Assembly: GCF_009932435.1 (NCBI RefSeq)
Contig: NZ_BJOU01000001.1
Coordinates: forward strand, 1,674,001-1,738,000
Length of the DNA stretch: 64,000 nucleotides
Origin: Gordonia crocea
GTDB taxonomy: Bacteria; Actinomycetota; Actinomycetes; Mycobacteriales; Mycobacteriaceae
Direction of reading: 5' to 3'
Shown here one piece after another: positions 19,287 through 27,723 of this stretch. The notes under the pieces are model-generated. The model was not told the origin of the DNA. It saw only the letters and a list, made by a program, of their open reading frames with translations, and ran no database searches. How positions within the stretch are numbered: the first letter of the stretch is position 1; each line of letters opens with the position of its first letter. A program made the position numbers and the translations under genes.

Positions 19287-19760
19287 ATGCGTGTCTACCT
19301 GGGTGCTGACCATGCCGGCTTCGAGTTGAAGAACCGGATCGCCGAACATTTGACCGCCACCGGCCACGAGGTGGTCGACTGTGGGGCGCACACCTATGAC
19401 GCTCTCGACGACTATCCCGCCTTCTGCATCGACGCGGCCAAGCGCACCGTTGCCGATCCGGGCAGCCTGGGCATTGTGCTCGGCGGCAGCGGCAACGGCG
19501 AGCAGATCGCGGCGAACAAGGTGCCCGGCGCCCGCTGCGCGCTGGCGTGGAGCGTCGAGACCGCCGAGCTCGCGCGCCAGCACAACAATGCCCAGCTGAT
19601 CGGCATCGGCGGGCGCATGCACACCGAGGCCCAGGCCCTGGCCATCGTCGACGCCTTCCTGGCTACGCCGTGGTCGGGGGAGGAGCGCCACCAGCGCCGT
19701 ATCGACATCCTTGACGAGTACGAGCGCACCGGCGAGGCCCCCGCCGTGCCCGGTGCCTGA
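19287..19760 (+). CDS. rpiB: ribose-5-phosphate isomerase B
   Basis: 157-residue RpiB/LacB-type sugar-phosphate isomerase that interconverts ribose 5-phosphate and ribulose 5-phosphate in the pentose phosphate pathway. The N-terminal VYLGADHAGFELK carries the family's Asp and His, and GIVLGGSGNGEQIAANK is the phosphate-binding segment. In place of the Cys base of E. coli RpiB the sequence reads GGSGNG, so it probably uses Glu as mycobacterial enzymes do. The ATG at 19287 gives the full family N-terminus and is placed six bases after TATAGT. The stop overlaps the start of nei. Confidence 0.93.
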   Translation: MRVYLGADHAGFELKNRIAEHLTATGHEVVDCGAHTYDALDDYPAFCIDAAKRTVADPGSLGIVLGGSGNGEQIAANKVPGARCALAWSVETAELARQHNNAQLIGIGGRMHTEAQALAIVDAFLATPWSGEERHQRRIDILDEYERTGEAPAVPGA

Positions 19761-20574
19761 GGGACACACCCTTCACCGGCTCGCCCGACGCCAGCAGCGG
19801 CAGTTCGGCGGGCGCCCGGTTGCGCTGAGTTCCCCGCAGGGGCGCTTCGCCGACGAGGCCGCCTACCTCGACGGATGGACCTTTCACGGGGCTTCGGCGT
19901 GGGGCAAGCACCTGCTGCAGGAGTACCGCGAACCGGGATCGTCGGCGCGATCGGGCCGTCGACAGTTGGTCCACGTGCACCTGGGGATCTACGGTGCCTT
20001 CCACGATCTGACGGTTCCACCCGGCCCGCCCGTCGGCCAGGTGCGGCTGCGGATCGTCGGGCCCGATGCCGCGGTCGATCTGCGCGGCCCCAATGCCTGT
20101 GAGCTGTACAGCCCCGAAGACCTCGACACCCTGATCGCGCGTCTCGGGCCCGACCCGCTGCGACCCGACGCCGAGCCCGACCGCGCCCGGGCCGCGATCC
20201 AGAAGTCCCGTCGGCCCATCGGGGCGTTGCTGATGGACCAGAAGGTCATCGCCGGCGTCGGCAACGTGTATCGCGCGGAGGTGCTGTACCGCGCCGGCAT
20301 CGACCCGCACCGCCTCGGCACGTCGATATCCGACGAGGAGTTCGACGCCCTCTGGGCCGACCTGGTCGAGCTCATGCCGGTCGGCGTCCGACGCGGTCAG
20401 ATGCATGTCATGCGACCGGAGGACGACCACGGCGCTCCGTCGTACCGCCCCGACCGGCCGCGCACCTACGTGTACCGCCGGGCTGGCGAGCCGTGCCGGA
20501 TCTGCGGCACCCCCATCGCCCACGGGGTCATGGAGGGCCGCAACCTGTTCTGGTGTCCGAACTGTCAGTCGTAG
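19753..20574 (+). CDS. nei: endonuclease VIII-like DNA glycosylase (Nei)
   Basis: 273-residue Fpg/Nei glycosylase/AP lyase for oxidised pyrimidines. The GTG at 19753 yields PEGHTLHRLAR after Met removal: catalytic Pro1 and Glu2 as in all Nei enzymes, and PEGH rather than PELP indicates Nei rather than Fpg. The helix-two-turn-helix segment is VIAGVGNVYRAEVLYRAGI, and the C-terminal zinc finger is CRICG followed by FWCPNCQ. It overlaps the rpiB stop by eight bases, as Rv2464c follows rpiB in M. tuberculosis. The lipase gene lipP that comes next there is missing; an accessory island takes its place. Confidence 0.92.
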   Translation: MPEGHTLHRLARRQQRQFGGRPVALSSPQGRFADEAAYLDGWTFHGASAWGKHLLQEYREPGSSARSGRRQLVHVHLGIYGAFHDLTVPPGPPVGQVRLRIVGPDAAVDLRGPNACELYSPEDLDTLIARLGPDPLRPDAEPDRARAAIQKSRRPIGALLMDQKVIAGVGNVYRAEVLYRAGIDPHRLGTSISDEEFDALWADLVELMPVGVRRGQMHVMRPEDDHGAPSYRPDRPRTYVYRRAGEPCRICGTPIAHGVMEGRNLFWCPNCQS

Positions 20575-20788
20575 GTAGATGCTGTGCTGTCAGAGTCCGT
20601 GTCGGGGCCAACCCGGGTCGGGTGGATCGATAGGGGCCAGGACGGGCATGGGGTGAACTACCCCGTCGGCGAGGATGGGGGCGGATTGCCGCCTTGCCCC
20701 CACAGTGCCGTCGATTGGTGGTCGGTCAGCGTAGCAACGAGTGAGATCCGGAGGGCGAAACTGCGTCAACGCAGTTGTAACGGTCCCG

Positions 20789-21619
20789 CTATGGCCGCGC
20801 GTGTTGGTCGTGTGGATCGGCAAGGAGGAACTGGAGTGCGTCCAGCAGGCCGGTGATCAAGGCTGTCGGTGCTTCTGCGAGCTGGAAGCCGTAGGTGTCG
20901 CGTGCGTAGCGCTTGGTCGTGGGGTCGATGTGCAATACGGGAATGCTGAGGCCAAGGTCTGCGAGGCTCGTCGAACCGTCGGGACCTTGCCATTGGGACA
21001 CGAGGATGCTCGCGGAGTCAATGAAGGGGTGAAGTGGGTTCTGGGTAGTCAGGAGCCATTCGGGAATTGACCCGGCTGTGACGGCGACGACCCGCTGGGT
21101 GTGGCCGAGCACCGCGGTCATGACCTGGCCCGCGACAGGAGCCGGCACGTTCACAAAGGTCGTAAGACCGAGCCGGTCGAGCCTGGCCAAAGCAGACCGG
21201 ACGGACTCATCAGCAGGCCCGGAGGTCGGCGCCGACGCCACCAAAGTGGCCGTATAGGTCCTACTGTCGATGAACCGGGCGAGCTCGGAGGGCGCTGCGG
21301 TCCCAAGATCCAGTCCGGCAAGCCCGGCGATACTCCCGCCGTCGTGGGCTCCGAGGTACCGGGCGAGCTCGCGCCCGGAACCGGTGTCGACACCGATAAC
21401 CCGGCCGACCCCGTTGTCAACGGAGTGGATCATGACCCGGCTTGCGGCAATGGTGAGTAGGGCTGCAACTGCAGATGTTGGGGCACCGGGGTCCAGTGGG
21501 ACTACTGCGACTTGGCGGGGCTTCCACGTCTCAGGTTGAATGGCCTGCGTCGCGCGCCGGATGGCGCGTGACTCGGCGCGTTTGTCGGGGACTCCGCGCA
21601 CTAGACTGTGCAAAGACAT
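20789..21619 (-). CDS. MinD/ParA-like protein with degenerate P-loop
   Basis: 276-residue protein whose layout resembles SIMIBI (MinD/ParA-like) ATPases of type VII secretion neighbourhoods: an initial strand RQVAVVPL, a loop where KGGVGKT is expected but DPGAPTSA is found, then IGVDTGSGRELARYLG (like the IDADP segment) and TTFVNVPAPVAGQVMTAVL where the DLPPG-like strand falls. The Walker lysines are absent, so ATP hydrolysis is doubtful. It is divergent from the small gene and toxin-like gene at 21.7-24.2 kb, suggesting one accessory module. Its ATG lies eight bases after a minus-strand TAGAAT box. Fold assignment is by eye and tentative. Confidence 0.6.
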   Translation of the reverse strand: MSLHSLVRGVPDKRAESRAIRRATQAIQPETWKPRQVAVVPLDPGAPTSAVAALLTIAASRVMIHSVDNGVGRVIGVDTGSGRELARYLGAHDGGSIAGLAGLDLGTAAPSELARFIDSRTYTATLVASAPTSGPADESVRSALARLDRLGLTTFVNVPAPVAGQVMTAVLGHTQRVVAVTAGSIPEWLLTTQNPLHPFIDSASILVSQWQGPDGSTSLADLGLSIPVLHIDPTTKRYARDTYGFQLAEAPTALITGLLDALQFLLADPHDQHARP

Positions 21620-21669
21620 GTTCAGTGATTCTAGGTTGGCAGCCTTTGTCGGGTGGAACGGGAATGTAG

Positions 21670-22194
21670 ATGGGCGACGATCAGCAGCGGTGGCGGTTGC
21701 TGCCTACGTTCGTGTTCGAGGTGGGGTTGGCGTGGCGTGTTGATCCTGCTGCGATCGGTCGAGGACCCGATTGGTTCACTGCGGAGATGGTCAACCCAAG
21801 CTACCCGTCGGCGCGTTTGAGTTGGCGCCAGGCCTACGTTCATGAGCCGCTGATTGATGAGCAGCTCCGGCGCGCGCGAGAGGGCTTCGATATCGTGGGT
21901 GACTCCCTGGTGGTCGAGATCGGCGAGTCTAGGGGCGAGGAGCAGATTGGTACGCAGGTGTTCAGTGTTGCGGGCGGGTCGGTTGCTCACACTGTTTTGA
22001 CGGTGGATCTGCCCGAGTTGGGGGGTGTGGTTGAGATCCTCGTGGGGTTGTCGGCTTCCGATGATGATTTCGGTCCTGTTGCCGAGGAGTTTTCCCGGTT
22101 GGTGGAGACGATCCGACTGGGTGATGGTCCCCTTCCGGTCAACGAGTTGTTGGCGGCCGAGTTCGACGATCCGGGTGCAGATCCCGGCGTTTGA
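21670..22194 (+). CDS. hypothetical protein, possibly DUF1795/DcrB-like chaperone of the toxin-like gene
   Basis: 174-residue soluble acidic protein without signal peptide. It contains strand-rich segments (LPTFVFEVGLAW, AHTVLTVDLPELGG) and ends with a helix DFGPVAEEFSRLVETIRLG, resembling the final helix of Mog1/PsbP/DUF1795 domains. Those serve as effector chaperones in some secretion systems, but the resemblance is loose. It lies 54 bases upstream of the polymorphic-toxin-like gene and is probably co-transcribed, so a chaperone or adaptor role is plausible inference. Composition is less GC-rich than the housekeeping genes. Confidence 0.6.
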   Translation: MGDDQQRWRLLPTFVFEVGLAWRVDPAAIGRGPDWFTAEMVNPSYPSARLSWRQAYVHEPLIDEQLRRAREGFDIVGDSLVVEIGESRGEEQIGTQVFSVAGGSVAHTVLTVDLPELGGVVEILVGLSASDDDFGPVAEEFSRLVETIRLGDGPLPVNELLAAEFDDPGADPGV

Positions 22195-22248
22195 ATGGTG
22201 TGGCCTGATGGTTTGTTACCGTTGCTGGACTAGTTCAGGGGGTTGATT

Positions 22249-24168
22249 GTGGCTGGGCCGACTGAGCGTGCGCAGGCGCCTGCTGCGCTTGCAGCTCCTG
22301 CGAACTCGGAGATGCCGACTTACACCAAGATTGGCGATACGCAGCAGGGTGCGTCGGCTGCCCAGCCGGATGGGTCGGGGTCGGGGCAGGCTGTTGAGGG
22401 AGCGGATGCGGCGTCGCATCCGGTGGCTGGGCCGAAGGTTATTCCGCATCATTTGTTGCCGGCGGCGGTGACTGCGGCCTCGGATGGGCAGGCGCCGGGG
22501 TTGAAGGCGGAGGGGATTGGGCAATGCACGCCTGACGATCCCGATGGTAATGGCGTGGCGGGGTTTCAGAAACCGAACCCGAAGCAGGCCCCGGCGGATG
22601 CGTCGGCGTTGGGTCAGGCGGCTGGGCGCAAGGAGGGGGATTCGTGGGAGACACGCAACGCTGACGGGACGAAGGTGGTGTACACGATCCCGACCGGTAA
22701 TGGGGATCAAAGTGTTGATCAGGTGACGTACGACAAGTCCGGCAAGGCGGTGTCGAACTCGCGGGTGGTGTCCAACGGGGAGGGTGGTTTTCAGCAGTGG
22801 TCCAACGATAAGGGTGGGACCTCGAGTTATCGGTCGCAGGATAAGCCGGGTGCTGATGTGACGACGATGGCGTGGCGGCCGGGGGTTGATGCATCGTCCT
22901 CGCCGCCGTATTCGGTGACGACGAGTTCGTGGGATGGGACGCGTTCGTCGACGGAGGCGGTTGATGAGAAGGGGGTGTGGTCGCGGGTCGACAAGGTCAA
23001 GACCGAGACCGGGGGCTGGGAGACGCAGACCACGGCTGAGGATGGTTCGGTGCGGTTGGCGCGGGTCGATCCGGACGGGAAGCTGCATTTGATCGGTGAG
23101 ACCGATGCCAAGGGCACCGGGTGGGTTGATGACGGCAATGGTGGTGCGGCCAAGGTGCACCGTGATGAGCACGGTAACCAGGTCACGGTGTCGACGAACA
23201 AGGAGACCGGTTCGCAGACCACCACCTACGTCGATCCGAAGTCGGGGTTGCAGCGTTCGCGGGTGACCGATAAGTCTGGGAAGCAGATCGGGACCGTCGA
23301 CTACGACAAGGACGGCAAACCAGTATCGGGTGTGGTCGTTGATGGTGGGGTCCGCACGTCGTGGGTCAACGGGATCGCCACGATCACCCACGACGGTAAG
23401 AACGAGAAGAACAAGGACTGGAAAAAGCAGGTTGTCGCCGCTGATGGGAGTGTGGAGCAGTTCAAGTCCGATGGATCCAAAGACAAGTTTGATGCCGCCG
23501 GTGCCCATATCGATCACACTGATGCCCCGGACAATAGACCGGCGTGGAAGAAGGCGTTAACTGGGACGGGCAACTTCTTCAAAGGTGTCGGTAAGGGTGC
23601 GTGGGGCACCGTTAAAGGCTTGGGATCGTTGGTGGGGATCGGCGGCAAGGGTGGACCAGGGGTGGGTGAGGCGTGGGTTGGTTTCGGGAAAGGCTTGGGT
23701 AACATTTTGTGGACCTACAATCCGCAGGTCGTTGCGACCAAGACTGCCTATGATGTTGTGCGAACTTTGACGAGTAAGGACTATGTCGCCGAGAATCCGG
23801 TCGATCGGGTTTCTGGAATGACCAATGCGTGGCTGGGTGTAGATCCCCGCAACTTCGGCAAAGACGGTATTGATAGTAACCAACTGGCCGGTGAAGCCGT
23901 GTTCGGTGCGGCGATGTTCTTCGTTCCCGTCAAAGGTACCGCAGCGCTGAAAGCGGGAGCGAAAGCGGCATCGAAGGCTTCTCCGGCGGTTGCCAAGGCC
24001 GCGGCCCGTGTCGCCTCGGGCGCGGAAAAAGCAGCAGCCAACACCCGTTTCGCCCTCAACCGGTATGCCTTGAACAAAGTCGCTAAACACGCCGACGACC
24101 TCACCAAAGCACGTCCATCCGCGGTTCCCGGTGTGAATCACCCCAGGTTTGATGCCGCTCCTTTCTGA
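22249..24168 (+). pseudogene. polymorphic-toxin-like protein truncated by the IS element
   Basis: 639-residue remnant of a large effector-like protein. Residues about 1-130 are low-complexity Ala/Pro/Gly. Residues 130-430 form repeated short beta modules rich in DG, W and T (DGTKVVYTI, QVTYDKSGK, KDGKPVSGVVVDGG) like RHS/YD-type stalks. Residues 440-620 hold Gly-rich hydrophobic stretches (FFKGVGKGAWGTVKGLGSL, GEAVFGAAMFFVPV) typical of pre-toxin regions. The last 12 residues (VNHPRFDAAPF) come from the terminal inverted repeat of the IS at 24133, so the C-terminal toxin domain and any immunity gene are gone. GTG at 22249 follows AGGGGG by six bases. Codon use differs from the housekeeping genes, in keeping with transfer. 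Confidence 0.7.
24133..24161 (+). repeat. left terminal inverted repeat of the IS
   Basis: 29-bp end starting GTGAATCACCCCAGGTTTG. It pairs with 25470-25498 with two mismatches, at the bases GA (left) versus TC (right). Confidence 0.9.
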
Positions 24169-24196
24169 GTCCCACACATCGGGAAGGATGACAATC

Positions 24197-24508
24197 ATGC
24201 CCAAGAAGATCGATCCGGCCATCCAGGCTCGTGCCGAGCGTCTGTGGCGCGAGCGCGGCGCCGAGTACGCGAACCCAACCGCCGCGGCGACGGCGTTCGC
24301 CGAGCAGCTCGGCCTCGGTAAGGAGACCGTCCGCCGCTGGATCCTGCAGTGGCAGGTCGACAGCGGAGCCCGCGCCGGTACCACCACCGAAGAACTCGCC
24401 GAGATCAAGCGCCTCAAGGCCGAGAACAAGCGGCTGCGCGAGGACGTCGCCATCTTGAAAGCAGCGACAACTTTCTTCGCGGGGGAACTCGACCCCCGAA
24501 GCCGATGA
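24197..24508 (+). CDS. IS3-family transposase OrfA
   Basis: 103-residue DNA-binding subunit of the IS3-type transposase. It starts PKKIDPAIQARAERLWRERG, with a helix-turn-helix around LGLGKETVRRWILQW, followed by a leucine-zipper-like helix EIKRLKAENKRLREDVAILKA, as expected for OrfA. AAGGA lies upstream of the ATG at 24197. The downstream frame lies at -1 relative to it. A G-rich run (GCGGGGGAA, 24478-24486) near the end is a candidate slippage point for making the OrfAB fusion. Its TGA overlaps the orfB ATG (ATGA at 24505). Confidence 0.9.
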   Translation: MPKKIDPAIQARAERLWRERGAEYANPTAAATAFAEQLGLGKETVRRWILQWQVDSGARAGTTTEELAEIKRLKAENKRLREDVAILKAATTFFAGELDPRSR

Positions 24509-25470
24509 TCATGAGTTTCGTAGATTCCTTGCGCGACGAAGGATTTGCCGTCGAGTCGATCTGCCGAGTCCTCACCGAGCAGGGCTGCAAGATCGCGGCA
24601 CGCACCTACCGGGCCTGGCGCAGCGCGGGTCCGGCCAAACGCACTGTCAGCGACGCCCGCACTGTCGACGCCGTTCGCGACACCGTCTGGACCACCGACG
24701 ACCACGGTCGACGAAAGCTGACTCCCGAAGGCCTCTACGGTCGATCCAAGCTGACTGCGCACCTGCGACGCCTTGGCCACGAGGTCACCCCCGGTTCGGT
24801 TGACCGGGCAATGAAGCTGTTGGGACACAACGGAATTCGGCGTTGCAGAAAGATTCGGACAACGATCCCGGACCCCGATGGCGTGCGGGCAGAGGACCTC
24901 GTCGACCGGGACTTCACTGCATCCGAACCCAACGAACTGTGGTGCACCGACTTCACCTATGTTCGCACCTGGTCCGGATGGGTGTACGTCGCGTTTATCG
25001 TCGATGTGTACTCCCGCCTCATCGTGTCCTGGCACGCCCAAACCGGTAGGGAGGCCGACCTGGTCACGACTCCGCTGCGAATGGCGCTGTGGTGGCGTCG
25101 CCACCAAGGCCACCCCGTTCGAGCAGGCCGGTTGATCCACCACTCGGATGCCGGTACCCAGTACACATCGACGGCGTTAACTGATGACCTTGCACTGCAG
25201 AAGATTTGGCCTTCCATCGGCTCTGTCGGCGACGCCTACGACAACGCGCTCATCGAGTCCGTCAACGGCCTATATAAGACCGAGTGCATCCACACAACGG
25301 TCTTCCACGCCGGCCCCTACAAGACCCTCTCGGATGTCGAGTTCGCAACGTCGGCATGGGTCGCCTGGTACAACAATGACAGGCTCCACTCGAGCATCGG
25401 GATGGTCCCGCCCGCCGAGTTCGAGTCGACCTACTACGCCGCCCTCAACCGAGAGCTGCACCCCGTATAG
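24505..25470 (+). CDS. IS3-family transposase OrfB, DDE integrase core
   Basis: 321-residue catalytic part of the IS3-family transposase, used either as an OrfAB frameshift product or from the coupled ATG at 24505. The N-terminal HTH_21-like region (RDEGFAVESICRVL, TYRAW) is followed by the rve core: the first Asp in LWCTDFTYV, the second in HHSDAGTQY, and the catalytic Glu in NALIESVNGLYKTE, with WYNNDRLHSSIG near the end. The reading frame is intact, so the element may be active. The -1 frame is open back to 24349, consistent with a fusion product. Confidence 0.93.
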   Translation: MIMSFVDSLRDEGFAVESICRVLTEQGCKIAARTYRAWRSAGPAKRTVSDARTVDAVRDTVWTTDDHGRRKLTPEGLYGRSKLTAHLRRLGHEVTPGSVDRAMKLLGHNGIRRCRKIRTTIPDPDGVRAEDLVDRDFTASEPNELWCTDFTYVRTWSGWVYVAFIVDVYSRLIVSWHAQTGREADLVTTPLRMALWWRRHQGHPVRAGRLIHHSDAGTQYTSTALTDDLALQKIWPSIGSVGDAYDNALIESVNGLYKTECIHTTVFHAGPYKTLSDVEFATSAWVAWYNNDRLHSSIGMVPPAEFESTYYAALNRELHPV

Positions 25471-26500
25471 GAGCGGCAGAAAACCTGGGGTGATTCACCC
25501 CGGTGATCGTCGCCGCGAGGGCGACGACGACCACGGTGGCCGCGGCGATCGCCATGCGGCGGCGGTTCCGTGGGGGAGTCGGTGGTTCTGATTCGAGGGC
25601 GGACGGTGTGGGCGTCGAGGCCGGGGGGACTATCGAGGCCGGGGGGACAGGGGCCGGGGGGACAAGGGTGTCGCGCGACGGAGCGGCCAGCGCCGCGGAC
25701 AGGGCCGTCGCGAAGTCGCCGCACGTGGCGTAGCGCTGTGCTGGGTCTTTCGCCAGCGCGCGGCGCAGCACCGGGTCCGCAGCGGCCAGGTCGGGTCGGT
25801 GGCGCGTGATCGACGGCGGGGCCGCGGTGGTGTGGGCGGCCAGCAGTTCGCCGGTCGAACCGGAGAACGGGGTGTGCCCGGTCAGTGCCTGGAATGCGGT
25901 CACCGCGAGCGAGTACTGGTCGGCGGCCGCGCCGGCCGCCTCGCCGCGGATGACCTCCGGTGCCATGTAGGGCGGGGATCCGACGGGGCTGAACGGTTGC
26001 GTCAGGTCACTGGGGACGGTCACGTCTCGGGCGATCCCGAAGTCGACGACGACGACGCCGTCGACCCGACCGCCGGGAAGCCGGGTGATGATGACGTTGG
26101 CGGGCTTGATATCGCGGTGCACCACGCCGCGGCCGTGCGCATAGTCCAGCGCCGACGCCACGCGGGTGATGATCTCGCCCGCCTCGGCCACGGAGACCCG
26201 CCCGGCGGCGTTGGCGAGGTCCTCGCCGTCGAGATAGGTCATGGTGTACCAGGGCACGTCGTCGGTGACGTCGAACTCGTGGATGGTCACGATGCCCGGG
26301 TGGTGCAGTGCGGCGGCCGCACGGGCCTCGCGGCGGAACCGCTCGTCGCCGTCGCCGACGGCATGGTCGGCGGTGATCGTCTTGAGGGCCTCTTCGCGGC
26401 CGAGGCGGGGGTGGGACACGCGGTAGACGGTGCCCATGCCGCCGGAGCCCAACACGCCGAGCACCTTGTACCCCGCGAAGACGTCACCCGGTGACAGCAC
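25445..26500 (-). pseudogene. Ser/Thr protein kinase, sensor domain lost at the IS junction
   Basis: 351-residue remnant of a PASTA/Pkn-type membrane kinase. The kinase domain is complete: the glycine loop LGSGGMGTVYRV, the Lys in EALKTI, HRDIKPANV, DFGIARD, and a PPYMAPEV segment. A Pro-rich linker leads to the start of a transmembrane helix (MAIAAATVVVVALAATITG), after which the frame enters the IS (VNHPRFSAAPIRG) and stops at 25445. The extracellular sensor is therefore missing, so the product could be an unregulated kinase or inactive. GTG at 26500 is preferred: GGAGG lies nine bases before it, but directly abuts the in-frame ATG at 26509. Confidence 0.82.
25470..25498 (-). repeat. right terminal inverted repeat of the IS
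   Basis: Mirror of the left end. The minus strand reads GTGAATCACCCCAGGTTTT then CTGCCGCTCC. It supplies the last codons of the truncated kinase gene. Confidence 0.9.
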
Positions 26501-26613
26501 GATGAACATCCTCCGGTCCAACCCCCGCTGCTCGATCGGCAGCCTCCGGTTCACCAGGATACGAGGTACCACCCGGTGGCCGTGACCTGCGCCCGGCCGG
26601 TACTGAGTAGAGA

Positions 26614-27288
26614 CTAGTCGCGCGGGGTGCGCCAGTTGCCGCCGCCGACGGTGCCGCGGACGACGATCGGGGTGCCACGGGGGATGGTGTCGAAGACCCA
26701 CCGGCCGTTGTCCATGCTGATGTTGATGCAGCCATGGCTGGCGTTGCTATTGCCCTGCTGGGCCACCGACCACGGTGCGGCGTGGATGAAGATGCCGTTC
26801 CAGTCCATCCGCGTCGCGTACTCGACGAAGGTGCGGTAACCCTCGGGGGAGTTCACCGGCACGCCGTACGTGGACGAGTCCATGTACATCGAGCGGTGCT
26901 TCTCCTTGGTGTAGTACGTGCCGTTGGGCGTGGGGTGCTTGTTGGTGCCCATCGAGATCGGCATCGCCCGGTTGTAGGAGCCGTTGTGCCACCAGTGGAT
27001 GGTGTGCGTGGCGTCATCGGCCAGCGCGACCCAACCGGTACGGCTGGCGACGGCCGGCATACCCGGAACGGCGGGGCCGTTCTGCTTGGCCTGCGGCTTG
27101 GGCTTCGGCTTCGGCTTCGGCGGGGCCGGCACACCGGGGATCTCGACCGGCGGGAGGCCGGGAATGATCGTGATGGGTGCGGCGTGGGCCGACGCCGGCA
27201 TCACCAGGGCCACGGCGATGGTCCCGGCAACAGCGGCCAGAACGCCCTTCGCAGCGCTGCGCCGAGCATGCTTGGTGGTGCTAAGCAT
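26614..27288 (-). CDS. exported L,D-transpeptidase (YkuD domain)
   Basis: 224-residue secreted L,D-transpeptidase that would form 3-3 cross-links in peptidoglycan or attach envelope proteins. The signal peptide runs to about residue 38 (KGVLAAVAGTIAVALVMPASAHA). A Pro/Lys-rich spacer (KPKPKPKPQ) follows, then the YkuD domain with the catalytic signature SHGCINIS (Cys nucleophile) preceded by GIFIHAAP. It is smaller than LdtMt2 and has no Ig-like domains, resembling the short mycolata enzymes. ATG at 27288 is preferred, with AAGGA about ten bases upstream; a GTG at 27306 is an alternative. Confidence 0.9.
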   Translation of the reverse strand: MLSTTKHARRSAAKGVLAAVAGTIAVALVMPASAHAAPITIIPGLPPVEIPGVPAPPKPKPKPKPQAKQNGPAVPGMPAVASRTGWVALADDATHTIHWWHNGSYNRAMPISMGTNKHPTPNGTYYTKEKHRSMYMDSSTYGVPVNSPEGYRTFVEYATRMDWNGIFIHAAPWSVAQQGNSNASHGCINISMDNGRWVFDTIPRGTPIVVRGTVGGGNWRTPRD

Positions 27289-27613
27289 TCTCTTGAAATC
27301 CTTCACTTGGTCGTCAGGGTCTTGTCATCACCCTGGGGATTTCCCTCCGGCCGGACGGTGCCCGACCTTGAGATTCATCGTCAATCGTTGCACAAACGTT
27401 TCATTTGAGCCAATGAACTTTGGTCACTTGACCGAGATGTCGGAGTTGGTTCGGGGCGAAATCCGCAGGCTGCCTGCGGATACATCGGGTGTGACTTTTC
27501 CCACCGAAGGGCCGCCGCGTCAGCCCGCGCCCCGATTTCAGCGACCCGCACCGTCCGTGTACAGTCGTTCTTCGCATGCGGCGATTCCGGCGACCCCGGA
27601 GCGCTGCCTGCAC
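27289..27613. other. intergenic region between L,D-transpeptidase gene and tRNA-Gly, divergent promoters
   Basis: Divergent 325-bp gap. On the plus side TTTCAG (27536-27541) and TACAGT (27560-27565), 18 bases apart, could start tRNA-Gly transcription about 40 bases before the tRNA. On the transpeptidase side a 6-bp hairpin (CAGGGT at 27315-27320 with ACCCTG at 27330-27335) lies in the probable leader. I do not see a known riboswitch consensus. Confidence 0.4.
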
Positions 27614-27684
27614 GCGGGTGTAGCTCAATGGTAGAGCCCTAGTCTTCCAAACTAGCTACGCGGGTTCGATTCCCGTCACCCGCT
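27614..27684 (+). tRNA. tRNA-Gly (anticodon TCC)
   Basis: 71-nt cloverleaf. The acceptor arm GCGGGTG pairs with CACCCGC, the anticodon loop CTTCCAA gives TCC for GGA codons, and the T arm GCGGGTTCGATTCCCGT contains the invariant TTCGA. CCA is not encoded. Adjacent to tRNA-Pro and tig, as glyV and proU are in M. tuberculosis. Confidence 0.95.
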
Positions 27685-27723
27685 CTGCCGTGGATTCGGA
27701 TGGGCACGGATTCGCCAGGGCCA

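Larger units (their letters stand above)
24133..25498 (+). mobile_element. IS3-family insertion sequence, complete
   Basis: About 1.37-kb element with 29-bp terminal inverted repeats (24133-24161 and 25470-25498) sharing GTGAATCACCCCAGGTTT at the outer end and TGCCGCTCC inside, with two mismatches between. It contains two overlapping frames in the classic IS3 arrangement. It is flanked on both sides by CCCGGT (24127-24132 and 25499-25504), longer than the 3-5 bases usual for the family. A 61-bp derivative with the same ends sits at 36847-36907. Confidence 0.92.

Noticed and set aside
20584..20856. 90-codon plus-strand frame after nei
   Set aside because: No ribosome site, composition typical of non-coding sequence, and it overlaps the 3' end of the MinD-like gene.
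22216..23517. 433-codon minus-strand frame opposite the toxin-like gene
   Set aside because: Arg/Pro/Leu-rich shadow with no domain; the plus-strand protein has clear repeat modules.
27289..27340. c-di-AMP (ydaO) type riboswitch upstream of the cell-wall transpeptidase gene
   Set aside because: Such switches precede some actinobacterial cell-wall hydrolase genes, but I could not find the conserved motifs; only a 6-bp hairpin is visible.
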